The translations under genes were made by a program, and so were the position numbers. A DNA stretch of 14,808 nt from Lutispora sp041687175. GTDB taxonomy: Bacteria; Bacillota; Clostridia; Lutisporales; Lutisporaceae. The DNA lies in the NCBI RefSeq assembly GCF_041687175.1, contig NZ_JAWLCK010000071.1, positions 1-14,808 of the forward strand, read 5' to 3'. The notes beneath the pieces are model-generated. The model was not told the DNA's origin. It saw nothing but the letters and a program-made list of their open reading frames with translations, and did not search any database. This document shows, piece by piece, positions 4,529 to 11,957 of this stretch (position 1 is the first letter of the stretch; every line of letters begins with the position of its first letter).

Positions 4529-7018
4529 TTATTTTGTTTCCGGATTAATACTAAATGTAAATCTAAATTCTGGATTTATCGGATTCCCTGCTTTGTCTTT
4601 CAGGAGCAATCGTACATTATGTTGTCCTTTTATCATCTTATAGTCTATCTTATGAATTATCTCTCCTGTCTCAGGATTATAAACCGCCTTAAGCTGTACA
4701 TTGTCCATCATAAATCTTATGGAGCCCGGATCTATACCTGTACCCTTATCCTTAACCTTTATGACTATTTCCGCAGGCTGCTCAGCCAATTGTTCATTAT
4801 TAAACGGCTTAACTGCTACAACTTCAGGATTGTAGATATCCGGTCCTTCTTTATACAGGGCAGTAAGGTTGTCAAAGTATACTATACCCTCTGTCTTATT
4901 ACCTTCTATAGGTTCTGCTATATATACCTGTTCAAATGCGATAGGGAATTTCTCGTCTTGAGGGATCTCTGCATATACATACTTCCATCCCTTCCAGTTG
5001 AATCCTCCCTGCTTTGTGAAGTCAACAATCTTCTTTTCACCTGCACTGTTTGTATAAACACCTCTTAACCAATGTCCGCTACCATCACCATATGCCCATA
5101 AGCCTATTTCTAAAGGTTTACCTGGAGCTTTCATGGGTGATTTTAGATTTACATAGGCTGCAGATGTACCTTCTTCTCCAGTTGTCATATTATATTCCAG
5201 CTTCAATGCTCCATTGCCCATTTTCACAGGTTCTTCACCAGTTACAGTTTTTCCTGCCGCCGCTGCTCTTATGCTGCTTACTTCAATTCCTTCCAAGCTT
5301 TCGAAACTCTCTAAAACTACCGGTGTATTTCCAATTCTTGCTTGGGTGCTTGCCACTACTTTATCCAGCTTGGCAACAATGTTTCCATCTGTTTCAGTTT
5401 TACCAGCGGTGAATACGCCATTTTTATCAATAGTTCCTATATCATCAGTGACATGCCAGCTTACAGCAGATGGGCTTATGACTATTTCCTGACCCTGCTC
5501 ATTATATGCTTTAACCTGCAATTGAACCTTCTGGCCAGGATCAAGGCTTACATAATTATTTAATATCTTAAGGGAAGCAACCTTATCGTATACCTGCACC
5601 TCTATCCTGCTCTTGGTCCCTCCAGAGGAACCTTCTATATAGCCCTTGCCTGCTTTAGAAGCAGCGGTAAATACACCTTCTTTATCCATTTTCCCTATAC
5701 CGGGACTTAATTTGTAATTAATAGCATTTGATGCCACATCTACTCTGTTAAAATACTGGTCCAGTGCATAGGCTGTTGGTGTAAAAGTGCTGTTCTTATA
5801 TATGTTAAGTGTATTCTGATTAAATCTCACATGAAGCGGCTTGGATAGTGGTGCATAGGATACAATCTGAATGGAGTTGGATATATTTCTTTCCCTTCCA
5901 TCAGAGGGAGAGTTCACAAGGATAGGTCCAAAGTTTCCCTGGGTTCTCACAATCATGGAAGTTGATCCTCCTCCGTCGAGATTAAGGGCATTCTCTATTC
6001 CCTGATTAAGCAAAAAGTTGGCAAACTCATTGAGAGTCATGCCGTCACTATACCCATTCTGTCTGCCATCTACTGTTACCATAACTACTGTACCGCCTTT
6101 AATACCTATAGCGGTTCTTGGATGTCTTTTTGCTCCATCAGTAATCTTTGCAATCTCATCTGTTAGTACCTGATTATTCTTTAACAGTCTAGTATTGCCT
6201 GATACGGCATACTTTACATTGTCTCTATTGAAGCTCACATTAAAGCTTATTTCATCGCCTTCCTTCAGTTGATTAAGGAATTCGGCGGCTTTACCATGAC
6301 CAGATAGCACTACTCCATCTTCAGGTATTTCTGAATTTCTCACTTCTTTAGCTATTGTATGTACATAACCAGTGTATGTTTCGTTAGCCTTTATAGGAAG
6401 ATCAATTCCTTTGACTACAACTTCCGTTCCACTGCCCATTGTGTTTGTAAGGCTTGCGAAGGCTGGAGTATACAGTATAAGCTGATTATCCCATCTAACT
6501 CTATTTACTCCTACTATAGGATAAGTTTTATCCTTTATATAAGCAAATGCATCCATCTGCAATATATCAATAAAACAATTGCCTTTATCAGTTACCCCAA
6601 AAATTTTGCTTTCTGGTAAAGCAGTTTTAACTTCTCCATCTACTATACTGGTGCCTGAGGGGAGACCTCTCAACTCGTTGGTATAAAAAAAGTCACCATT
6701 TATGGCACCTATAACTCTGCTGTTTTCACTGTACTTTTTTTGTGCCTGTTTCGATACAGACTCGGTGCCGACAGCTTTTCCATTATCTGAAGTTTCAATT
6801 TTTATATATTGATTCCCTATTATGGTTTCTACCATATTAATTCTGAATGTTCCACTTGGAGTTGTCCAGGTTGCATTTTTATAATGGGTGTTAGGGCCTA
6901 CCTGCTGACTAGTCTCCTTATATTCATCTACAGCATCTCCATAGAGTATAGTTGAAAATAGGAGAGTAAAGGCCAGCAACAAACTGAGAACCCGTTTTGC
7001 TGTAAATCCTTTCTTCAT
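4529..7018 (-). CDS. Secreted phosphodiester glycosidase (NAGPA-type domain) with Ig-like repeats
   Basis: An 829-residue exported protein that probably acts on cell-surface or extracellular glycans. It starts at ATG with AGGAGG 8 bases upstream. Residues 1-29 are a signal peptide (KKGFTAKR, hydrophobic run, then YGDA). The phosphodiester glycosidase domain spans about 95-388, with INGDFF (106-111), HPRTAIGIKGG (299-309), VTVDGRQNGYSDGMT (314-328) and LNLDGGGSTSM (345-355). Two bacterial Ig-like (Big_2-type) repeats follow, marked by IGKMDKEGVFTA (441-452) and IGTIDKNGVFTA (528-539). A jelly-roll-like segment (about 565-722) and a final Ig-like domain (about 727-829) end the protein. No LPXTG or SLH anchor is seen, so it may be released or held by its C-terminal domains. 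It stands alone between terminators at 4499-4526 and 7104-7125. Exact substrate unknown. Confidence 0.85.
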   Translation of the reverse strand: MKKGFTAKRVLSLLLAFTLLFSTILYGDAVDEYKETSQQVGPNTHYKNATWTTPSGTFRINMVETIIGNQYIKIETSDNGKAVGTESVSKQAQKKYSENSRVIGAINGDFFYTNELRGLPSGTSIVDGEVKTALPESKIFGVTDKGNCFIDILQMDAFAYIKDKTYPIVGVNRVRWDNQLILYTPAFASLTNTMGSGTEVVVKGIDLPIKANETYTGYVHTIAKEVRNSEIPEDGVVLSGHGKAAEFLNQLKEGDEISFNVSFNRDNVKYAVSGNTRLLKNNQVLTDEIAKITDGAKRHPRTAIGIKGGTVVMVTVDGRQNGYSDGMTLNEFANFLLNQGIENALNLDGGGSTSMIVRTQGNFGPILVNSPSDGRERNISNSIQIVSYAPLSKPLHVRFNQNTLNIYKNSTFTPTAYALDQYFNRVDVASNAINYKLSPGIGKMDKEGVFTAASKAGKGYIEGSSGGTKSRIEVQVYDKVASLKILNNYVSLDPGQKVQLQVKAYNEQGQEIVISPSAVSWHVTDDIGTIDKNGVFTAGKTETDGNIVAKLDKVVASTQARIGNTPVVLESFESLEGIEVSSIRAAAAGKTVTGEEPVKMGNGALKLEYNMTTGEEGTSAAYVNLKSPMKAPGKPLEIGLWAYGDGSGHWLRGVYTNSAGEKKIVDFTKQGGFNWKGWKYVYAEIPQDEKFPIAFEQVYIAEPIEGNKTEGIVYFDNLTALYKEGPDIYNPEVVAVKPFNNEQLAEQPAEIVIKVKDKGTGIDPGSIRFMMDNVQLKAVYNPETGEIIHKIDYKMIKGQHNVRLLLKDKAGNPINPEFRFTFSINPETK

Positions 7019-7053
7019 ATAAATTACCTCCTGTGCTTCAATGATTCTCTTCT

Positions 7054-7062
7054 ATTGTATCA
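7054..7062 (-). promoter_or_regulatory. Possible extended -10 promoter of the glycosidase gene
   Basis: The minus strand reads TGATACAAT, an extended -10 element (TG-n-TACAAT), about 35 bases upstream of the start codon. No good -35 hexamer is seen at 17 bases. The site lies between the upstream chemoreceptor terminator and the gene. Confidence 0.4.
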
Positions 7063-7097
7063 TTAATATTAGACGAGTTATATTTCTAATTTGTTAC

Positions 7098-7125
7098 AAA
7101 AATAAACAGCCTTTTCAGGCTGTTT
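7098..7125 (-). terminator. Intrinsic terminator of the chemoreceptor gene
   Basis: A perfect 8-bp stem AAACAGCC/GGCTGTTT (7104-7111 and 7118-7125) with a 6-base loop is followed on the minus strand by ATTTTTG. It starts 9 bases after the chemoreceptor stop codon. Confidence 0.88.
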
Positions 7126-7134
7126 ACAAAATCC

Positions 7135-8736
7135 TTAATTCTCATTGAGGTTAATATCTGCAAGTAGAACTCCACTAACACTGCCTTCCTCATAGATAGG
7201 CACCGATACGGTTATATTATAATGATTCGTGAGTATGGATATGTACTCTTTGCTTACATAGACTTCTCCTTGTATAGCTTTTTGGAAAAATTCTCTTGCG
7301 CTGCAATCTCTTTGTCCATCTGTAACCACAGGATTTGAGTAAATTATTCTCCCTTTATCATTTACCAATGCAATTAATTCCACATAGTTCAAGGCTTTCT
7401 GTTGCTCTTTTAAAAGTTCGTTTCCTTCAGTTTCATCCATCTGCATAAGACCTTGTATTTTACTGGTGTTTATTAGCATTTCCTTTACAGTTTCTACCTT
7501 AGTCTTAATATCATCAGTTATAGTAAAGCCTTTTATGAAATTGCCTATTATCGTTCTGCTGTCTTCAATGGCGCCGCTTAAGTTTATTATGGAGTCATAC
7601 ATGGTTTCAATTATTGATAGCTGTTCCTGGGTAGAGGCAGTTATTTCTTCAACTACTGCTGCGTTTTGCTGAGTTGCATCGTTGATGTTTTCTATGGCAT
7701 GTGTTATTTCATTCAATTTCGCTTTTTGCTCTTCAGTCAGATCTACAATGGCTTGTGCTGCGTCCATATTCTTTAAAACAGCTTTATTTATATCCTCAGA
7801 TTTCTTAAATGCTTTTGCAGCATAGGCCACATTGTTTTCTACAATTTGTGTCTCCGTTTTAAGGTTAGTTGATAATTCGTCAATTTCCTTTATTATTCCT
7901 TCAATGAGTTCCTTAATCTTCTTAGCAGAATTAGATGAATCATCCGCCAGCTTGCTTACCTCTCCTGCTACTACAGCAAAACCTCTTCCCGCCTCCCCGG
8001 CTCTTGCAGCCTCTATTGAGGCATTTAAGGCCAAAAGGTGAGTTTGAGAAGCTATAGATTCTACCGCTTCAGTTATTACGCTTATCTGCTCTATTGAATT
8101 ATTCAGCTTTAACATGTTCTGAAGTACTTTGCCATTATACTCCTTAACTTCTTCTACCTTTTGAAATGCTTCTCTGAAGCTTTCGAAGCTCTCATCAACA
8201 ACAGCCTTTGAATCTTTTGCTGTATTTAAGGATTCCCATGCATTCTCATAGATATTGTCTACTCCACGAGTGAATACATCTATGCTTTCCTTTACACTAA
8301 CTGTTGAATCAGCTTGGCTGTTTACTGCTTCTGAAATATTCTGTATTGTTGAAGCTATTTCACTGGCTGTAATCCTTAGATTCTCTGCTTGCATCTTCAT
8401 AGCTTGAGATTCTTTTGTAGTCTTTTCCGATAGATTGACATATTGCCCTGCCAGGTTTCTTATTTTGTCAAGGTATTCATTAAACTTCTGACCAATTCTG
8501 TTTATAGCTTTGATATTAGTTTTCTTTATGTTTATATTCAATTGTCCATTTACAATTTTGGTTAGATTTTCATGTACTCTCCTGGCCCCAGCATTGATAG
8601 AATAAATAAGAGCTATTTTCAAGGCTATAAGAGCTGCAATAAATACTGATAGTAGAATCAAATTGTCTCTCATAACAATTGCACAAAGTCCAAGTATTAT
8701 GCTGATCAGTATATAGCCTGTCCAAAGGCTTATCAT
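7135..8736 (-). CDS. Methyl-accepting chemotaxis-type receptor with C-terminal Cache/PAS-like domain
   Basis: I choose ATG 8734-8736 (533 aa, first residues MISLWTGYIL): GGAGG lies 7 bases upstream, while the in-frame ATG at 8749-8751 overlaps the ribosome site. Two N-terminal membrane helices (about 3-21 and 26-46) are joined by only a few residues, so no extracellular sensor exists. A weak HAMP-like segment (about 48-100) leads into a long coiled-coil signalling domain with the conserved hairpin tip SIASQTHLLALNASIEAARA and GEAGRGFAVVAGEVSKLAD (about 227-265). The last 80 residues (about 453-533) leave the coiled coil and read as a sensor fold of the Cache/PDC or PAS type (LVNDKGRIIYSNP, then REFFQKAIQGE, then ITVSVPIYEEGSVSGVLL). 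The receptor would signal to CheA/CheW, which are not in the window. The ligand is unknown. Confidence 0.87.
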   Translation of the reverse strand: MISLWTGYILISIILGLCAIVMRDNLILLSVFIAALIALKIALIYSINAGARRVHENLTKIVNGQLNINIKKTNIKAINRIGQKFNEYLDKIRNLAGQYVNLSEKTTKESQAMKMQAENLRITASEIASTIQNISEAVNSQADSTVSVKESIDVFTRGVDNIYENAWESLNTAKDSKAVVDESFESFREAFQKVEEVKEYNGKVLQNMLKLNNSIEQISVITEAVESIASQTHLLALNASIEAARAGEAGRGFAVVAGEVSKLADDSSNSAKKIKELIEGIIKEIDELSTNLKTETQIVENNVAYAAKAFKKSEDINKAVLKNMDAAQAIVDLTEEQKAKLNEITHAIENINDATQQNAAVVEEITASTQEQLSIIETMYDSIINLSGAIEDSRTIIGNFIKGFTITDDIKTKVETVKEMLINTSKIQGLMQMDETEGNELLKEQQKALNYVELIALVNDKGRIIYSNPVVTDGQRDCSAREFFQKAIQGEVYVSKEYISILTNHYNITVSVPIYEEGSVSGVLLADINLNEN

Positions 8737-8771
8737 ATACATACCTCCCATTAATTACTAACCTATATCAT

Positions 8772-8800
8772 ATTATACTGCTTTTAGTGTTAATAATAAA
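8772..8800 (-). promoter_or_regulatory. Probable promoter of the chemoreceptor gene
   Basis: On the minus strand a perfect -10 TATAAT (8772-8777) lies 17 bases from a weak -35 TTTATT (8795-8800), about 35 bases upstream of the chosen start. It does not resemble the motility sigma-D consensus. Confidence 0.5.
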
Positions 8801-8821
8801 CCATATAGAAGAGAATTCGAC

Positions 8822-8841
8822 ATTATTTCCCGGGAAATAAT
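8822..8841. promoter_or_regulatory. 20-bp perfect palindrome upstream of the chemoreceptor promoter
   Basis: ATTATTTCCCGGGAAATAAT is perfectly self-complementary with a GC centre in an AT-rich gap. It sits about 20 bases upstream of the chemoreceptor -35 and beyond the terminator of the neighbouring gene. That position suits an activator or repressor site. No cognate regulator is encoded in the window. Confidence 0.5.
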
Positions 8842-8853
8842 ACAGAATAGTTC

Positions 8854-8891
8854 AAAAAAGAATAAAGGACATCACGATGCCCCTATTTATT
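8854..8891 (-). terminator. Intrinsic terminator of the Na+/phosphate cotransporter gene
   Basis: On the minus strand AATAAA (8886-8891) pairs with TTTATT (8861-8866), with an inner stem GGGCAT/ATGTCC around CGTG. CTTTTTT follows. A three-base bulge (TAG) interrupts the stem. The hairpin starts 32 bases past the stop codon. Confidence 0.75.
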
Positions 8892-8923
8892 GCGTATTCT
8901 CAGCGGAATGTCCCGAATAAACT

Positions 8924-10549
8924 CTACATTTTTGGTTTATGTTTAATGGATGAAGGACTTACTATTCCTGCAATATTCACTCCATGGTCAGCTATTCTTT
9001 CAAGATTTGTTACAATATCTAAAAATACTACTCCTGCATTTACATTGCATTCATTATTGTTTAACCGCCTTATATGGCTTTCCCTCAGAGTATCTCTCAA
9101 GTCGTCAACCATATTTTCATATTTATCTGCTTCCTTAACTTTTTCCTTATCATCATTCTGCAAAGCTGCGAGTGAAGATTCTATTACCTTATCAACTACT
9201 GTAAATATCTCCTTCATTTCCTTGATTGCTGTATTTGAGAATACTATCTTATTATCAACCTTAAACTGAGCAAGCTCAACCAAATTCTCAGCATGGTCGC
9301 CTATCCTCTCTACATCGTGAACTGTATTAAACAAAGCAGCAACTCTTTTTGATTGTTCCGGGCTTATAGCCTTATTGGAAACAGCCAGTAAATACTCAGT
9401 TATCTTTCTTTCTAAAGCATTTATAGCTTTTTCATTAGTGTACACTTCTTCTATTAGCTTTTCGTCCCCATTTAATATTGCATCCACAGACTTTTTCACA
9501 TTGGCCTGAGCAATTTCAGCCATCCTTATTATCTCTTTTATTATCTGAACAACTGCCACTGAAGGAGTCTCAAGTATTCTCTCGTCTAAGTATACAAGCT
9601 TGGTTGGGTCATCTTCCGCTTTGCCTGGCATAACTTTGTTGACAAAAGTTACAAGCAACCCGGCAAAAGGTAATTGAATAATTGTATTTGTCACATTGAA
9701 TAGTGTATGAGCATTAGCTATCTGCCTTACTGTATCCAAAGAAGTTACTTTAATAATTTCTGATACAGGTCCAAGTATTAATAAGAATATAAAAGTGCCT
9801 ACTACGTTAAATATCAAATGCATCAACCCGGCTCTTTTTGCAGTAAGATTTGCTCCTATAGTTGCCAATAGTGCAGTAACACATGTTCCAATATTGTCTC
9901 CAAACAATATTGGCAATGCTGCCTCTATAGGAACAAGCCCCTGAGAAGCCAACGCCTGAAGGATACCTATGGTAGCACTACTGCTTTGAACTACAGCTGT
10001 AAGTATGAAGCCTGCGAACACTCCAAGTATCGGGTTATGCTGCAAATCAACCATAAACTGAGTGAACTCGGGTACATCTCTCAATGGTTTCATTGCGTCA
10101 CTCATATAATTCATTCCCATAAATAAAAGTCCAAAGCCCAAAATCAGTTCGCCTATCTGCCTACGGGATTTCTTTTTACTAAACAATATAAAAGCTGCAC
10201 CTATGATTAGTGCAATAGGAACAATATCATCAAACTTAAAAGCAATCAATTGGGCTGTCATTGTAGTACCTATGTTAGCTCCCATTATGACGCCTACGGA
10301 CTGACTAAGATTCATTATACCTGCGTTTACAAGACCTACTACCATAACTGTGGTTGCACTGCTGCTTTGAATTATTGCAGTTATTACTGTTCCTACCAAA
10401 ACAGCTAATACTCTGTTTCGTGTGAGGATTTCAAGCAGCTTTTTCATCTTGTTGCCGGCAGCCCTTTGTAAGGCATCGGACATGACCTTCATACCGTATA
10501 GAAATATGGCTAAGCCTGCAAACAAGTTTATCACCATATTAGAACCCAA
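8924..10549 (-). CDS. Na+/phosphate cotransporter (NaPi-II/NptA type) with C-terminal PhoU-like domain
   Basis: A 541-residue inner-membrane protein expected to couple sodium entry to phosphate uptake. It starts at TTG (10547-10549) with GGAGG 7 bases upstream. The N-terminal 310 residues form the transporter, with the family's two inverted signature repeats QSSSATTVMVVGLVNAG (61-77) and QSSSATIGILQALASQG (188-204). GANIGTTMTA (90-99) and GDNIGTCVTA (217-226) form the matching second pair. Residues about 330-530 form a helical PhoU-like domain with two metal-binding-type motifs, DVERIGDHAENL (412-423) and NLERIADHGVNIA (515-527). Length and order match this common bacterial family. It lies downstream of rodA, separated by 143 bases containing a hairpin and a possible promoter, so it may be transcribed on its own. 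Confidence 0.9.
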   Translation of the reverse strand: MGSNMVINLFAGLAIFLYGMKVMSDALQRAAGNKMKKLLEILTRNRVLAVLVGTVITAIIQSSSATTVMVVGLVNAGIMNLSQSVGVIMGANIGTTMTAQLIAFKFDDIVPIALIIGAAFILFSKKKSRRQIGELILGFGLLFMGMNYMSDAMKPLRDVPEFTQFMVDLQHNPILGVFAGFILTAVVQSSSATIGILQALASQGLVPIEAALPILFGDNIGTCVTALLATIGANLTAKRAGLMHLIFNVVGTFIFLLILGPVSEIIKVTSLDTVRQIANAHTLFNVTNTIIQLPFAGLLVTFVNKVMPGKAEDDPTKLVYLDERILETPSVAVVQIIKEIIRMAEIAQANVKKSVDAILNGDEKLIEEVYTNEKAINALERKITEYLLAVSNKAISPEQSKRVAALFNTVHDVERIGDHAENLVELAQFKVDNKIVFSNTAIKEMKEIFTVVDKVIESSLAALQNDDKEKVKEADKYENMVDDLRDTLRESHIRRLNNNECNVNAGVVFLDIVTNLERIADHGVNIAGIVSPSSIKHKPKM

Positions 10550-10581
10550 TGTTACACCTCCAAAAAAAATATGCCATCATA

Positions 10582-10610
10582 AGTATATAAGTATATAAAC
10601 ACAAGTACAA
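10582..10610 (-). promoter_or_regulatory. Possible promoter of the Na+/phosphate cotransporter gene
   Basis: On the minus strand -35 TTGTAC (10605-10610) and -10 TATACT (10582-10587) are separated by 17 bases, with a second TATACT at 10590-10595 from a short tandem repeat (AAGTATAT twice). The -35 is weak. Confidence 0.4.
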
Positions 10611-10629
10611 TAGCAAAAATCAGTATTTA

Positions 10630-10683
10630 GAGACAAAATAACCAATATTTCGTTCAAATAGTCCCAAATACTTATTTTGTCCC
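10630..10683 (-). other. Hairpin between rodA and the phosphate transporter gene
   Basis: A 12-bp stem (GAGACAAAATAA at 10630-10641 with TTATTTTGTCCC at 10672-10683, one G-U pair in RNA) encloses a 30-base loop that can pair further. On the minus strand it begins 9 bases after the rodA stop, but no T-run follows directly, so it is a poor intrinsic terminator. It could stabilise the rodA mRNA end or act as an attenuating structure. Confidence 0.55.
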
Positions 10684-10692
10684 CATAATAAT

Positions 10693-11811
10693 CTAAAATC
10701 TTATTACTTGTCTTCTCATCCCCACATTCAAAACCAAGCCAATAGCTATCATATTGGTCAGAAGGGAACTGCCTCCATAACTTACAAAAGGCAAAGGAAT
10801 ACCTGTTACGGGCATCATTCCTATTGTCATTCCTATATTCTCCAATATGTGGAACAAAAACATGGCCATGACACCAATACAAATGTATTTTCCATAGCTA
10901 TCTTTAGATATTTTTGCTATATATATGCATCTCATAATCAGAAGCATAAACAACAGTATTATCGCCACAGAGCCCACAAGCCCCAGCTCTTCTCCTATAA
11001 CCGAGAATATAAAATCTGTATGCCTCTCAGGTATGAAACCAAGATTATTCTGGGTGCCCTGGTATAATCCCTTACCCCAGAACTGGCCTGAGCCTACAGC
11101 TATTTTTGATTGTATAACATGGTATCCTCTTCCTAGAGGTTCCATTTCCGGATTAAGAAAAACCAGTATTCTTTTTCTTTGATAGTCTTCAAAAAAATAG
11201 AACCAAAGCAGAGGAAAACTGAGCACTCCTAAAACCCCTGCACCTAATACATACTTATAGCTTATTTCTGCCGCAAAAACCATAAACACAATAAAAAATA
11301 CAAATACCAATGCGGTACCAAAGTCATTTTGAAGCAGTATCAAACCAACTATGGGAATGATGTACAGCACTATAGGTACAACACCTTTTATTGTATTCAG
11401 AGTCCCTTCTTTTTTTTCTAAGAGCTTGGCAAAGGACAGTATGAAGCCTATCTTTACAATCTCCGAAGGCTGAAAATTAACAGGTCCGAAATCAAACCAG
11501 CTTTTGGAACCCTTTACCTCTTTTCCGAATATTAAAACTGATACTAATAGAATTATACATACTACATATATTACTTTATTCATTTCTCCAAAGGTGTTAT
11601 AGTCAAAAAACAAAGTAATCACCATTGCTATTATTCCCAGTACAAAAGCCACACTTTGGATCTTTACATATCTTAGTGAACCACCATGAGCAACTCCTGT
11701 AGCACTTGATATGGCAAGAAGACCTGCTACAAAAAGCAAAATAACAGAAATTATTATTCCCACATCTATATTCTTTAACAATTTTTTATCAATTACACTA
11801 TCCCTTTTCAT
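10693..11811 (-). CDS. rodA: Rod-shape-determining SEDS protein RodA (peptidoglycan glycosyltransferase)
   Basis: A 372-residue polytopic membrane protein of the SEDS family (FtsW/RodA/SpoVE), which polymerises lipid II into glycan strands with a partner class B PBP. Ten hydrophobic segments are apparent. Diagnostic stretches are FDFGPVNFQPSEIVKI (106-121), LQNDFGTALVF (160-170), GKGLYQGTQNNLGFIPERHT (246-265) with the catalytic Asp266, FIFSVIGEELGLVG (267-280), and GIPLPFVSYGGSSLLTNM (337-354). The early WFDFG-P-NFQPSE and short length favour RodA over FtsW or SpoVE, but no mreBCD or PBP2 neighbour is present to prove this. ATG start with AAAGGA 8 bases upstream. It sits between the terminator at 11891-11941 and the rodA-transporter hairpin. 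Confidence 0.88.
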   Translation of the reverse strand: MKRDSVIDKKLLKNIDVGIIISVILLFVAGLLAISSATGVAHGGSLRYVKIQSVAFVLGIIAMVITLFFDYNTFGEMNKVIYVVCIILLVSVLIFGKEVKGSKSWFDFGPVNFQPSEIVKIGFILSFAKLLEKKEGTLNTIKGVVPIVLYIIPIVGLILLQNDFGTALVFVFFIVFMVFAAEISYKYVLGAGVLGVLSFPLLWFYFFEDYQRKRILVFLNPEMEPLGRGYHVIQSKIAVGSGQFWGKGLYQGTQNNLGFIPERHTDFIFSVIGEELGLVGSVAIILLFMLLIMRCIYIAKISKDSYGKYICIGVMAMFLFHILENIGMTIGMMPVTGIPLPFVSYGGSSLLTNMIAIGLVLNVGMRRQVIRF

Positions 11812-11856
11812 TGCATCAGTCCTTTGTATTTACTACACATACAATTCTACCACAAA

Positions 11857-11862
11857 ATTATA
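11857..11862 (-). promoter_or_regulatory. Possible -10 element of the rodA promoter
   Basis: A perfect TATAAT lies on the minus strand about 45 bases upstream of the rodA start, but only a poor -35 (TTAAAG) occurs at 17 bases. It sits after the upstream gene's terminator, where a rodA promoter is needed. The 11824-11829/11839-11844 pair (TTGTAT/ATACAA) makes a small dyad near the ribosome site. Confidence 0.35.
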
Positions 11863-11890
11863 AGATTTCCATACTGTTACTTTAAACCAG

Positions 11891-11941
11891 CAAAAAAAGT
11901 TTAAGCCACCGAGTTGCTCCTCTTTAGCTCACCCGGTGGCT
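11891..11941 (-). terminator. Intrinsic terminator of the acidic repeat protein gene
   Basis: AGCCACCG (11904-11911) pairs perfectly with CGGTGGCT (11934-11941), with further partial pairing inside the 22-base interior. On the minus strand it is followed by TAAACTTTTTTTG. It begins about 16 bases after the stop codon at 11958. Confidence 0.85.
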
Positions 11942-11957
11942 AATTATTCAAGAATAT

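Noticed and set aside
4362..4643. Small plus-strand open frame overlapping element B and the glycosidase terminator
   Set aside because: It spans a repeat, an intrinsic terminator and the antisense of a clear gene; no ribosome site or family resemblance.
8749..8751. ATG as start of the chemoreceptor
   Set aside because: The GGGAGG overlaps the codons that would be translated; ATG 8734-8736 has correct spacing.
11812..11957. Riboswitch ahead of rodA
   Set aside because: The only strong structure is the terminator of the preceding gene; no known aptamer motif is visible.
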